DNA of 44,403 nt from Deltaproteobacteria bacterium (GCA_021817345.1 JAKAVC010000114.1:1-44403); one strand, 5' to 3'; positions 9,003-17,529 are shown, numbered from the stretch's first letter. Notes: a model not told the origin generated them from the letters alone. Numbers and translations are program-made.

Positions 9003-10382
9003 ATGTTTGCACCGAAAGGACTTAGCACCAAGGTCGCCCTGTTGCTGGGCGGAGACTTTATGCTCTCCGCAGCCACGGTCTACATGCTGTCGTTCGCAAA
9101 CGGTCCGCTTTGCGCGGCGCTGATCCAGCCTTATCTGGTCGCACCGTCGACCGGCTTTCTTTACTTGGGCGCACTCTATTTCCAGGACCTTTACGCACTC
9201 GAACACCATCCGCGCTCAACCTATTGGATCGTGGCCTCGATCCTGGGAGCCACGGCTGAGGTCAATTTTCTTTTGCTCCTTGCGGCGCTGTCGGTTCCCG
9301 CCATGAATCTCGGAGCCTCCTTCTATGTATCGGAGATTATAGTCACTGGCGCCACTCTGGTAGCATGGCGCGTCTATGCGCACTATTTTCTTTTCAGGCG
9401 CCTTGCTATCGGCGTAATGGCGCTGGGTATCGGCGAAGCCGGCCCGATTGTGGCTGACGAAATCGCCCGCCGAGGCCATCTGGGCTACAACTTCCTCGGC
9501 TACGCCGTACTGGCCTCGGCGGACCGGACGGTCGAGCGTAGCCAGTTGCGACGCCACGATCCGGTGCCAATCCATACCGCGTCATCGGTCTTCGAGCTCG
9601 TGGCGCAGTTTCCGCTGGACATTTTGGTGGTTCTGAATCCCTGCGATTCGATTCGCGAACTGGTTCGATGCCGGATGCAGGGGATCGAGGTTCTGGATTT
9701 TCATTCTTTTTACGAACGCATCACGGGCCGATTACCGGTTTCGCTGCTCGACGAGGGATGGTTGCTGGCTTCAGGGGGCACGTTGCACTCGCGATGGCGG
9801 CGTGGGATCAAGCGCGCAATTGATCTTTTCGCGGCGGCATTGCTCGCAATTTTGGCGCTGCCGATAGCGATTGTGGCCGCAATCGCGATCAAGCTGGATT
9901 CCGAAGGGCCGATTTTGTACTCGCAGGATAGGGTCGGCCTCGACGGGAGAGTATTTCGCGTGTACAAGTTCCGCTCGATGCGTCCGGACGCGGAGCGCGA
10001 AACGGGTGCGGTGTGGGCGGTCAAGGGCGACCCGAGGGTAACCAGGGTGGGCAGGATAATCAGACGCCTGAGAATCGACGAGCTGCCCCAGCTTCTGAAT
10101 GTCATCATGGGCGAAATGAGCCTCATCGGACCGCGTCCGGAGCGGCCCGAAATAGTCACCAAGATAGCCGAAGCGATGCCGCTGTACGAATATCGCCATT
10201 TCGTCAGGCCGGGACTGACCGGATGGGCACAGGTCTGTTATCCATACGGCGCGAGTATCGAGGACACCAGGCGGAAGCTCGCCTACGATCTTTACTACAT
10301 AAAGAACTGGTCGCTTACCCTTGACCTGCAGATCATGCTGCAAACCTCGAAGGTCGTGCTGTTCGGACGCGGCGCTCGCTGA
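9003..10382 (+). CDS. Polyprenyl glycosylphosphotransferase (EpsB/WbaP-like initiating sugar transferase)
   Basis: A 459-residue membrane enzyme that starts glycan synthesis by moving a sugar-1-phosphate onto undecaprenyl phosphate. Four hydrophobic segments lie in the first 140 residues, a Rossmann-like CoA-binding-type region follows, and the catalytic domain occupies about 265-459. That domain has a re-entrant helix (RAIDLFAAALLAILALPIA), FRVYKFRSMRPDAE, RIDELPQLLNV, MSLIGPRPERPE and RPGLTGWAQV, all signatures of the bacterial sugar transferase family. The length and layout match the PEP-CTERM-associated EpsB_2 type. It closes the plus-strand polysaccharide run, 68 bp after the GT4 gene. 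Confidence 0.92.
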   Translation: MFAPKGLSTKVALLLGGDFMLSAATVYMLSFANGPLCAALIQPYLVAPSTGFLYLGALYFQDLYALEHHPRSTYWIVASILGATAEVNFLLLLAALSVPAMNLGASFYVSEIIVTGATLVAWRVYAHYFLFRRLAIGVMALGIGEAGPIVADEIARRGHLGYNFLGYAVLASADRTVERSQLRRHDPVPIHTASSVFELVAQFPLDILVVLNPCDSIRELVRCRMQGIEVLDFHSFYERITGRLPVSLLDEGWLLASGGTLHSRWRRGIKRAIDLFAAALLAILALPIAIVAAIAIKLDSEGPILYSQDRVGLDGRVFRVYKFRSMRPDAERETGAVWAVKGDPRVTRVGRIIRRLRIDELPQLLNVIMGEMSLIGPRPERPEIVTKIAEAMPLYEYRHFVRPGLTGWAQVCYPYGASIEDTRRKLAYDLYYIKNWSLTLDLQIMLQTSKVVLFGRGAR

Positions 10383-10679
10383 AGCCGCGGCGGCTGCGCC
10401 TTCGCTCGCATAATTCACCGGCGGCGCAAGTACGGCGCGGCCTCGCCAATTCTCCTTTCAGATCTCTCGCGGAGCCTATCGAGGCGCCTGTATCTCACGG
10501 CGCCGGGCACCCGAGAACCCGCCTGTCAATCCAACCTCTTTCGACCGCGATTTTCGGACCGCCATAGCGGACGCCATGTCCTGATGGCCGCCGCTTGATA
10601 AAAGTGAGGGTGCCGGACTTCAGTCGATCGGTCCGGCTCAGGCTCTTTTCTTGCTTTCCCTCGGAGGCCTTTTGAAGAA

Positions 10680-11264
10680 ATGAGAGATTCTGTCAACCCG
10701 GTCGACCGGTTCAACCGATGGTTCGGCCGTGCCCGCGCGGCTCACGATCCGATGCTTGATATCGCAGCGCTCGCGACGGCCGGCGCCAATGGAACGCCCA
10801 CCGTGCGATTCGTTCTGCTCAAGCAGGCCGACGACCGCGGTTTCGTGTTTTATACGGACAAGCGCAGTCCGAAGGGGCGGATGCTTAAGGAGAACCCGTC
10901 CGCGGCCCTGGCGTTTTACTGGGACCGGATTGACCGACAGGTGCGAATCGAAGGTTCGGTGGAAGAGGTGTCCGGTGAAGAAGCCGACCGCTACTGGGCC
11001 AGTCGCGAGCGCGGGAGCCAGTTCTCCGCAAGCGCTTCGGTTCAGAGCGCGCAACTGGAAAACCGGGCCGACTTGGTCGCGCGTGTCGCCCGGCTAAAGC
11101 GAACGTTCGGCGACAAACCGATACCGCGGCCCAGCTACTGGACCGGCTTTCGCCTGCGTCCCAAGCGGGTCGAGTTCTGGGTTCGCGGCGCAAGCCGTCT
11201 TCATCAGCGCGAACTTTTCGTCCTGACCGGCAAGCGATGGAAGCGCGTGATGCTTCAGCCATAG
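10680..11264 (+). CDS. pdxH: Pyridoxamine 5'-phosphate oxidase
   Basis: This FMN enzyme oxidises pyridoxine or pyridoxamine 5'-phosphate to pyridoxal 5'-phosphate with oxygen. The 194-residue protein has the family blocks in order: PTVRFVLLKQ (FMN phosphate contact), FYTDKRSPKGRML, ALAFYWDRIDRQVRIEG, SRERGSQFSASASVQS, and at the C-terminus PRPSYWTGFRLRPKRVEFW with the PLP-contacting residues. It is a little shorter than the E. coli enzyme at the N-terminus, which is variable. The 297 bp before it (10383-10679) hold no gene that I can see. With pdxA at 39 kb, the window carries two separate PLP genes: one de novo, one salvage or final oxidation. Confidence 0.95.
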   Translation: MRDSVNPVDRFNRWFGRARAAHDPMLDIAALATAGANGTPTVRFVLLKQADDRGFVFYTDKRSPKGRMLKENPSAALAFYWDRIDRQVRIEGSVEEVSGEEADRYWASRERGSQFSASASVQSAQLENRADLVARVARLKRTFGDKPIPRPSYWTGFRLRPKRVEFWVRGASRLHQRELFVLTGKRWKRVMLQP

Positions 11265-11434
11265 GGAGTGGCAAGTCTCTCAAGGAGCAAACTGCGCATG
11301 GCTCTATCGGCGTCATGTTGGCCGCTTTTTGGCGCGAAAGGAGCCAAGATGCGCTGTTGCGGGACGCCTTTGTCAAACCGATTCCGCGTCGGTACGCAAT
11401 GTGCTCATACTGCCGTGCGGGAGAGAACTGTTTG

Positions 11435-12688
11435 ATGGATAGCTATCGGGAACTCGACGTCAACTTGCCGCAGCAATACGAGCAGCTCCGCCAAAGCGCA
11501 CATCGCTTTGCCAGGGAAGTTCTGCGGCCGGCGGCAATTGAACTGGACAAAATTCCTAACCCGGACGAGGTGATAGCGCCGGGCTCGCGGCTTCGCCGGG
11601 TTTTCGAGCAGGCCTATCAGCTCGGCTACCATATCGCCGGCTTCCCGCCCGAACTCGGGGGGCTTGGGCTGGACGGACTCGGCCGACACATCCTGCTTGA
11701 GGAGTTGTCGTGGGGCAGCGTTGATCTTGCGCTCGGCATAATGGTGGCGTCCTTCCCGTTTGCCTCGCTTGCCTCCTTCAATGACCCGGAACTGACCGAG
11801 CGTTTCGTCAAGCCTTTCGTGAACGACAAGCACGCGGCGATGATCGGATGCTGGGCGATCACCGAGCCGCAGCACGGCTCAGACACGATCATGGTAGGAA
11901 CGCCACAGTTCAAAGACGCGCGCGTGAGCGGTCAACTGGTCGCCCGCCGCGACGGCGACGATTACATCATCACCGGCCAGAAGTCGTCATGGGTCTCCAA
12001 CGGAACTATCGCGACTCACGCGCTTGCGTATCTGACCGTGGATCCTTCCAAGGGGATGGCGGGTGGCGGAATCGCGTTCGTGCCGCTCGACCTGCCCGGC
12101 GTGAGCAAGGGCAAACCACTCAACAAGCTCGGGCAGCGCGCGCTCAACCAGGGCGAGATCTTTTTCGACGAAGTGCGGATCCCGCGCCGTTTCATGTTGA
12201 TGGGACCCGAGATCTATGAAATGGCGCTGATGCGGACGCTGGCGGGCGCCAACTCCTCGATGGCGGCGGCGTTCACGGGCGTCGCCCGGGCGGCCTACGA
12301 GGAAGCGCTGGCCTATTCCAAAATACGAATTCAGGGCGGCAGGCCCATCTGCGAGCATCAACTCGTCCAGAAGCATCTGTTCGAGATGTTTACCAAGGTC
12401 GAAGCGTGCCGCACGCTCTCGCGCGCCACGATGGTCTACAACCAGTCGGCGCCGGTTCCCTCACTGGAGCATGCAATAGCGGCCAAGACGTTCTGTACTC
12501 AGTCGGCGTTCGAAGTCGCAAGCGACGCACTCCAGATTTTCGGAGGTAACGGGCTCAGCAAGGAGTATCCACTGGAAAAACTCTTCCGCGACGCCCGCGC
12601 CTCGCTAATCGAGGACGGCACCAACGACGCTCTCAGTCTTGCCGGCGCTCGCAGGATACTCGAACTCGACGCAACGAGCCGGCCGTGA
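11435..12688 (+). CDS. Acyl-CoA dehydrogenase family protein
   Basis: A 417-residue FAD enzyme with the full acyl-CoA dehydrogenase fold: N-terminal helical domain, middle beta domain with WAITEPQHGSD (residues 140-150) and IITGQKSSWVSNG, and C-terminal helices with QIFGGNGLSKEYPLEKLFRDAR. It would make a 2,3-enoyl-CoA from a saturated acyl-CoA and pass electrons to ETF. In the position where short- and medium-chain enzymes have the catalytic Glu of a YEGT motif, this one reads IEDGTN, so Asp394 aligns with the base and Glu393 is one residue earlier. The substrate is therefore open. The ATG at 11435 was chosen; an ATG 12 codons upstream is an alternative. No ETF or thiolase is adjacent. Confidence 0.88.
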   Translation: MDSYRELDVNLPQQYEQLRQSAHRFAREVLRPAAIELDKIPNPDEVIAPGSRLRRVFEQAYQLGYHIAGFPPELGGLGLDGLGRHILLEELSWGSVDLALGIMVASFPFASLASFNDPELTERFVKPFVNDKHAAMIGCWAITEPQHGSDTIMVGTPQFKDARVSGQLVARRDGDDYIITGQKSSWVSNGTIATHALAYLTVDPSKGMAGGGIAFVPLDLPGVSKGKPLNKLGQRALNQGEIFFDEVRIPRRFMLMGPEIYEMALMRTLAGANSSMAAAFTGVARAAYEEALAYSKIRIQGGRPICEHQLVQKHLFEMFTKVEACRTLSRATMVYNQSAPVPSLEHAIAAKTFCTQSAFEVASDALQIFGGNGLSKEYPLEKLFRDARASLIEDGTNDALSLAGARRILELDATSRP

Positions 12689-12718
12689 TGTCGAGACTGC
12701 TTGGGGAATCGGTGAAAC

Positions 12719-12750
12719 GCGCGGCCCGGTCCTCCGTGATCGGGCCGCGC
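12719..12750. terminator. GC-rich hairpin between convergent genes
   Basis: A perfect 10-bp inverted repeat (GCGCGGCCCG / CGGGCCGCGC) with a 12-nt loop lies 30 bp after the acyl-CoA dehydrogenase, in the gap to the convergent yjbQ-type gene. There is no T-run on either side, so it is a weak or bidirectional terminator, or an RNA-stabilising hairpin. Confidence 0.45.
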
Positions 12751-12874
12751 ACCCGTGATTGCATTTCAGGAGCACACCGGGCTTCACGCGAAGCGATTGC
12801 GCCTGCCGTGAACAGATCTCAATTGGCCGCCGGCGCGTCAGGCACGCGAAGTCACGCGCAGCGTACCGGCGCAA

Positions 12875-13297
12875 TCACTCGCCGATCACTTTGATCAGGA
12901 CTCGCTTGGGACGGCGTCCGTCGAACTCTCCGTAGAAGATTTGTTCCCACGGACCGAAGTCGAGCTTTCCGCCGGTTATCGCGACAACGACTTCCCGGCC
13001 CATGACTTGGCGTTTGTGATGCGCGTCGCCGTTGTCCTCACCCGTGCGGTTATGATGATAGCGCTCGGGGCTCGGGTCGAATGGCGCAAGCCATTCGAGC
13101 CAGCGCTGGTAGTCTTCGTGAAGGCCCGGTTCGTCATCATTGATGAAAACCGAGGCCGTGATATGCATCGCGTTTACCAGGCAAAGTCCTTCCCGGACAC
13201 CGCTTTCCGCAACCGCTTTCTCCACCTCGGAGGTTATATTGACGAAATCCATCCGCCTGGGAACCTTCATGGTGAGATATTTCGTGTGTGAATGCAT
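12875..13297 (-). CDS. YjbQ/UPF0047 family protein
   Basis: A 140-residue protein of the YjbQ family (secondary thiamine-phosphate synthase enzyme family). Visible signatures are [33 protein letters not shown], a [14 protein letters not shown] block with the conserved His/Asn/Asp set, and [20 protein letters not shown] at the end. E. coli YjbQ has weak thiamine phosphate synthase activity in genetic tests, but the real role is not settled. The ATG at 13297 was chosen because AAGGGAG precedes it at proper spacing; a start seven codons upstream lacks this. It is divergent to the DUF1614 gene and convergent with the acyl-CoA dehydrogenase. Confidence 0.9.
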   Translation of the reverse strand: MHSHTKYLTMKVPRRMDFVNITSEVEKAVAESGVREGLCLVNAMHITASVFINDDEPGLHEDYQRWLEWLAPFDPSPERYHHNRTGEDNGDAHHKRQVMGREVVVAITGGKLDFGPWEQIFYGEFDGRRPKRVLIKVIGE

Positions 13298-13386
13298 CGC
13301 GTTCTCCCTTGCCGACATCCTTTCGCGTAAGCTGTGCGCCGGCGCGTCTGGACGTGGGCGTTCGGGCGCAGTAAAGATCGCGTCTC

Positions 13387-14052
13387 ATGTACCCGCCGGT
13401 AACCGCTCCGACACTTGGTCTTTTTGCACTGCTCCTCGTCGCGGTTTTCATATTTATCGAGATCGGGCTCATCCAGGTAGCGTATGAACGGTTGGGAATT
13501 TCGCATCGCGTCGTGAGCATACTCATGCTTGCGATGATCCTGGGCAGTTACGTAAACCTGCCGATCGCGGAGATTCCCGCCCAACGGATCGTCGAGGATC
13601 AAGTCGTAAGGTTTTGGGGAATCCCCTACGTGGTACCGCACATTGTCTATAGGGATCGGACCGTAATCGCGATAAATCTGGGCGGCGCGCTCATTCCCAT
13701 ACTCGTCTGCATCTACCTGCTTCTGAGGAACCGGATGTTCGGCAAGATCGCGCTGGCGACCGCCGCGGTCAGTCTCGTCGTGTACAGATTTTCGCAGGTG
13801 GTTCCCGGAGTCGGAATCGCGGTACCCACTCTGCTTCCGGGAATCCTTGCGGCGATTCTGGCCTATTTCATCGACCGCCGACGCTCGCCGGTCATCGCCT
13901 ACGTGGCCGGAACGCTCGGCTGCTTGCTTGGCGCCGACATTTTCAACCTGCCGATTATCGCCGAGCTGCGCGCGCCCATCGCATCAATAGGCGGCGCGGG
14001 AACCTTCGACGGGGTGTTCGTCTCCGGCGTGATGGCGGTGCTGCTCGCCTGA
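13387..14052 (+). CDS. DUF1614 integral membrane protein
   Basis: A 221-residue protein with six or seven hydrophobic segments. The order of blocks (FIEIGLIQVAYERLGIS, SYVNLPIAEIP, NLGGALIPILVCIYLL, YFSQ-like VVYRFSQVVPGVGIAVP, CLLGADIFNLP, and SIGGAGTFDGVFVSGV at the end) matches the DUF1614 family, whose function is unknown. It sits alone between the divergent yjbQ-type gene and a minus-strand tRNA gene, with no operon partner. Confidence 0.85.
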   Translation: MYPPVTAPTLGLFALLLVAVFIFIEIGLIQVAYERLGISHRVVSILMLAMILGSYVNLPIAEIPAQRIVEDQVVRFWGIPYVVPHIVYRDRTVIAINLGGALIPILVCIYLLLRNRMFGKIALATAAVSLVVYRFSQVVPGVGIAVPTLLPGILAAILAYFIDRRRSPVIAYVAGTLGCLLGADIFNLPIIAELRAPIASIGGAGTFDGVFVSGVMAVLLA

Positions 14053-14103
14053 ACCCGAGCAACTCTGACACGCCGCGTTTTGCTCGCCCGGATGCGCCGA
14101 GGT

Positions 14104-14181
14104 TGGCGTCCCCGACGGGATTTGAACCCGTGTTACCGACGTGAAAGGCCGGTGTCCTAGGCCGAGCTAGACGACGGGGAC
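14104..14181 (-). tRNA. tRNA-Glu (anticodon UUC)
   Basis: On the minus strand the cloverleaf is complete. The acceptor stem GTCCCCG pairs with CGGGGAC. The anticodon stem CCGGC/GTCGG encloses loop CTTTCAC with anticodon TTC. The T arm is ACGGG-TTCAAAT-CCCGT. A discriminator G and an encoded CCA end (14104-14106) follow. The T loop reads TTCAAAT. The gene is monocistronic, downstream of the dihydroorotate-dehydrogenase-like gene by 123 bp. Confidence 0.97.
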
Positions 14182-14304
14182 GTGCGAGAAAAGCGCCTTG
14201 AACGGACTGCGAATCAGCCTCGGGAGGCTAGCAGAGCGAGGCGCAGTGCGGCAAGTATGCCCCCCGAAGGCATGCGAAGCAAAGCTGTCTTCACAGCCGC
14301 GCGT

Positions 14305-15150
14305 TTACCCCGAAAATCTCACCGCGCCGATGATTTCCGACACCGAGCGCTTCCCGTTTTCGGCGAGAAGCGCGTCGAGTTCGCGATCGATCCTGCCGAG
14401 CGCTCCCGCGCCTTCCTTTATCAGCGCCGAGCCGACCTGGATGGCCTTCGCGCCGGTCAGGTGCGCGATATACGCGTCGCGCCCGGTGTTCACTCCGCCC
14501 ACCGCGACGATATCGAGCATCCCCGCAGCCTCCCGATCAAACGCATGAACCTGGGAGAGCGCGCGAGGCTCGCCCGCAACCGTCGCGCTCGCGATATCGA
14601 TATCCAGGTCCTTCGGCAGGTCGTTGGCGCATACCAGGATCGCAACGCCGAGCGACTTCATCAGCTCGGCCATCCGGCGCGGCTCTATCGAGAGCCCTTT
14701 TTGCGGCAATTTAACCGCGAGCACCGCCGCGGTCGCTTCGCGTACCGGCCGTATCACCGAGCCGAGACGCTCGATCGAGGCGAACGGTGCGAGCGCGCGC
14801 TGAACGTAATCGTCGGCAAGGTTGAGCTCGATTATGTTCACCCCGGCCCGGTCGAGCATCCGCGCGACGCTGACAAGCTCGCCGTCGCTCGCGCCGATCA
14901 CGCTTGCGACCAGAATCTTTCCCCGCGGGCCAAGCTCACGGGCGATTGCGGCAAAGTGTTCGACGCCCTTGTTTTTGAGGTTCTCGGGTTCCGCGAGTCC
15001 CGCGGCATTGCATGACTTGAAGACCAGCGGCCCGGTGTGCACTGCGCACAGTTCGTAGAGCTCGCCGCGCTCCGCCGAACGCGGTCCCGATGCGTTCATC
15101 ACCGATGATCCAATCGCCACGCCGCCCAAGTTTACCGCAGTGCGATCCAT
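14305..15150 (-). CDS. Class 1 dihydroorotate dehydrogenase-like protein, catalytic motif altered
   Basis: A 281-residue TIM-barrel flavoprotein related to class 1A dihydroorotate dehydrogenase. The match by memory to the Lactococcus PyrDA type is clear: VMNASGPRS (residues 18-25), GVNIIELNL, AVKLPQKG with the FMN-contacting Lys147, and the FMN phosphate site AVGGVNTGRDAY followed by GAKAIQVGSALIKEG. However, the NLSCPN loop that carries the catalytic cysteine is NLADDY here (residues 110-115), and the orotate-contacting asparagine stretches are reduced. It keeps the FMN fold but probably does not oxidise dihydroorotate. The start is the ATG 20 residues into a longer frame, right before the first strand. 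It is divergent to the panE-like gene. Confidence 0.8.
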   Translation of the reverse strand: MDRTAVNLGGVAIGSSVMNASGPRSAERGELYELCAVHTGPLVFKSCNAAGLAEPENLKNKGVEHFAAIARELGPRGKILVASVIGASDGELVSVARMLDRAGVNIIELNLADDYVQRALAPFASIERLGSVIRPVREATAAVLAVKLPQKGLSIEPRRMAELMKSLGVAILVCANDLPKDLDIDIASATVAGEPRALSQVHAFDREAAGMLDIVAVGGVNTGRDAYIAHLTGAKAIQVGSALIKEGAGALGRIDRELDALLAENGKRSVSEIIGAVRFSG

Positions 15151-15370
15151 CCCGTACTTCCTACCGGCCCAGACGCCCGCCTCGCAAGCGGCAGCCGTCA
15201 CCCGCATAAGGATTCGCGCGACTTCCCCGCCGCATCCGTGACGGCTAGTAATTGAAGACCCGGGAAACCGCCGGACGGCGCACGTTCGGACAATCGATCG
15301 CCGCGCGAAACCTCTGCGGCTCGGTTTTCGAGGCTAAGCCTAAGATCGTTTTCCGGGCAGAAGTGGCGCG

Positions 15371-16357
15371 ATGGAACGGGACGGTTCGATCCTCATAGCG
15401 GGCGCAGGCGCGATCGGCTCGGTGATGGGCGGCATGCTGCGCGCCGAGGGGCGCGAAATCGCGATGCTCGGGCGCCGAACGCATCTCGACGCGATTGCGC
15501 GCAACGGGCTGCATCTGACCGGCCTTTTCGGCGAGCGGGTGGTCAGCGGTTTTACGCTCGCCGAGCGCGCGGCTCAACTCAACCGGCGCTTTAGCCTTAT
15601 CCTGCTCACGGTCAAGAGCTATGACACCGCGGCGATCGCGGCTGAACTGGCCGGCCTTCTCGCGCCGGACGGCGTGCTCGTCTCGATGCAGAACGGGGTC
15701 GGGAATATCGAGACGCTGGTCGAGCGCCTGGGCGCCGCGCGCGTGCTCGGCGCAAGAGTGATCTTCGGCGCCGAGATGGAATCGCCCGGCACCGTGCGGG
15801 TTACGGTTTTTGCCGAGCCGGTCGCGGTCGGCCCCGCGCCGCACGTGCAGGGCGAGGAAAGCGCGCGCCTTTTGCAACGCGCGCGCTCGGTCGCCTCGAT
15901 TCTCACCGGCGCCGGGATTCCAACCGAGGCGTGCGCGGACGTGATGCCGTATCTGTGGACCAAGCTTTTCTACAATGCCGCATTGAACCCGCTCGGCGCG
16001 TTGCTCGGACTTCATTATGGAGCGCTTGCCGAGGAGCCCGACCTGCGCGCAATCATGAACGAGGCGATCGACGAGGCGTTCGCGGTCGCGCGCCGGATGA
16101 ATGTCGCGGTTCCGTTCCGAAGCGCCGAGGCATACCGAAGCGTATTTTATGAAAAGCTCGTTCCATCGACTTTCCATCATCGCCCGACCATGCTCTACGA
16201 CCTCGAACGCCGGGGGCGCACAGACATAGAGGCGCTCAACGGCAAAGTGGTCGAGCTTGCCGAACGCTTCGGACTCGAAGCGCCGGTGAACAGGATGCTC
16301 ACGCGGCTGGTTCGCGCGCGCGAGCGCCTTCAGAGGGAGAAAATCGGACAGCCGTGA
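15371..16357 (+). CDS. panE: Ketopantoate reductase family (2-dehydropantoate 2-reductase)
   Basis: A 328-residue NADP-dependent oxidoreductase. The Rossmann loop GAGAIGS spans residues 11-17. LLTVKSYDT holds Lys82, and SMQNGVGN lies near residue 105. WTKLFYNAALNPLGAL carries the proton-donor Lys198, and ERRGRTDIEALNG holds the substrate-binding Glu287. In the pantothenate pathway PanE reduces 2-dehydropantoate to pantoate. The family also has members with other 2-keto acid substrates, and no panB or panC is nearby, so the exact substrate is less sure than the family. Its TGA overlaps the GTG of the following peptidase gene, so the two are coupled. Confidence 0.85.
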   Translation: MERDGSILIAGAGAIGSVMGGMLRAEGREIAMLGRRTHLDAIARNGLHLTGLFGERVVSGFTLAERAAQLNRRFSLILLTVKSYDTAAIAAELAGLLAPDGVLVSMQNGVGNIETLVERLGAARVLGARVIFGAEMESPGTVRVTVFAEPVAVGPAPHVQGEESARLLQRARSVASILTGAGIPTEACADVMPYLWTKLFYNAALNPLGALLGLHYGALAEEPDLRAIMNEAIDEAFAVARRMNVAVPFRSAEAYRSVFYEKLVPSTFHHRPTMLYDLERRGRTDIEALNGKVVELAERFGLEAPVNRMLTRLVRARERLQREKIGQP

Positions 16358-16827
16358 CACAAGCGAAAATAAGCCGGCAGGCGATGGAGCAAATCATTGC
16401 GCAGGCCGAACGCGAGTTCCCGTTCGAATGCTGCGGCTTCATTATCGGCGACGAAACTTCCTACGAAGTCCGTCCGATAACCAATATCCAGAATCGCAAG
16501 CACGCCGAGGACCCGAACGCTTTTCCGCGCGACGCGAAGACCGCCTTCCTGATGGAGCCCAGGGAGCATCTCGCGGTGCTCAGGGAAATCGACCAGCGCA
16601 AGCTCGCGCTCAAGTTCGTCTATCATTCCCATCCCGACCACGACGCCTACTTCTCGGCAACCGACCGCGCGCAAGCCTGCTCGTTCGACCCCGATTATCC
16701 CGACTATCCGGACACGTTCTACATCGTGATGTCGGTTCGCGGGGGAAAGTTCGCGCGCGCGGCGGCGTTCGCATGGGACGCGGCGCGCAAGGATTTCGTA
16801 GAAACCGAACTTACCGTCGAAGATTAA
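16354..16827 (+). CDS. M67 family (JAMM/MPN+) metallopeptidase
   Basis: A 157-residue zinc isopeptidase-like protein. The JAMM signature is complete: Glu25 in FPFECCGFIIG, and the H-x-H-P-x7-S-x2-D motif as His91, His93, Ser101 and Asp104 in HSHPDHDAYFSATD. Bacterial members remove residues from small ubiquitin-like sulfur carriers (ThiS/MoaD type) or act in cysteine synthesis, but no such partner gene is next to it. The GTG start overlaps the stop of the ketopantoate reductase gene by 4 nt. A CysO- or MoaD-like substrate encoded elsewhere would be the natural partner. Confidence 0.9.
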   Translation: MTQAKISRQAMEQIIAQAEREFPFECCGFIIGDETSYEVRPITNIQNRKHAEDPNAFPRDAKTAFLMEPREHLAVLREIDQRKLALKFVYHSHPDHDAYFSATDRAQACSFDPDYPDYPDTFYIVMSVRGGKFARAAAFAWDAARKDFVETELTVED

Positions 16828-16879
16828 GCCACGGCCCGGACGCCGGTGCGCAGAAGAACACCCGGCCCCGTGCCTCGGA

Positions 16880-17329
16880 CTATTTCGCGCTCAACTCGAA
16901 GACCGGATAGCGCGCCGCAATCCCCGTAAACGAGTCCGCGGGCGCTCCCTCGGGTATCGGAAAGTAGCGCTGCACCGCGACGGCGAAGCGCTCGAGATAT
17001 TCCTTGAGCAGGATCGGGCGCTCTTCGACAGGAACTTCGCGCACCGAGTAGCGCTCGCGCACGCCGCGTCTGACGAGCGAAACCTCGCCCGTGGCGCGCG
17101 CATTGCGGACCCAGCTTGTCTCGCCGCGCGGCGCCACCAGATAGCGGCAGTTCCGGTATTCGAGCAGGCTGACCGGCGTCGAGTAGACGTTCCCGCTTCG
17201 CCGGCCTCGTACTTCGAGCACGTAGCTATTACCGAGGCCAATGCCAAGCCGCAGCAGTATTCCGACCGCGTGGTTTGCCATGCGTTCGAAAGCGCTGGGC
17301 TTCAGGAAGTAGGGTTTTTCGGCTTCCAT
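16880..17329 (-). CDS. Deazaflavin-dependent (F420-type) nitroreductase family protein
   Basis: A 149-residue protein of the split beta-barrel Ddn family. The signature VLEVRGRRSGNVYSTPVSLL lies near residues 38-57, followed by YLVAPRGETSWVRNARATGE, the block that contacts the deazaflavin. Members use coenzyme F420 to reduce nitro compounds, quinones or other substrates; some bind other flavins or haem. The start at the ATG 17329 is supported by GGGGGAG eleven bases upstream; longer readings run into the promoter region. It is divergent from the TetR gene and shares with it the 200-bp gap that holds a perfect operator palindrome, so it may be part of the TetR regulon. Confidence 0.82.
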   Translation of the reverse strand: MEAEKPYFLKPSAFERMANHAVGILLRLGIGLGNSYVLEVRGRRSGNVYSTPVSLLEYRNCRYLVAPRGETSWVRNARATGEVSLVRRGVRERYSVREVPVEERPILLKEYLERFAVAVQRYFPIPEGAPADSFTGIAARYPVFELSAK

Positions 17330-17436
17330 CGGTATCAAGCTCCCCCCGTTATCTTCGCCGCGCGACATCGTGACAATAGCGCGGCCGCACGCCGGCCCCA
17401 AGGCACGCCGCACGCGGCCTTGCACACCCGAGACGT

Positions 17437-17466
17437 TTGACAAATGAACGTTCATTCAACTATTGC
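17437..17466 (+). promoter_or_regulatory. Promoter with TetR-type operator palindrome
   Basis: A consensus -35 hexamer TTGACA (17437-17442) is followed at once by the perfect 14-bp palindrome AATGAACGTTCATT (17443-17456), then by TATTGC as a weak -10 candidate at 18-bp spacing. A repressor bound at the palindrome would sit between -35 and -10 and block transcription. The sequence resembles the TGAATGA...TCATTCA sites of FadR-like TetR proteins that sense acyl-CoA; that comparison is from memory. The TetR gene begins 64 bp beyond, so autoregulation of the operon is the simple reading. Confidence 0.6.
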
Positions 17467-17529
17467 ACGTTTCGGAGAGAAGGCGACCGGGCCGCCGCGC
17501 GGCGGCCGTCGCGCTTCGGTTGGCCGACT

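Noticed and set aside
12719-12750. Calling the 10-bp hairpin a firm Rho-independent terminator.
   Set aside because: No T-tract follows on either strand; listed only with low confidence.
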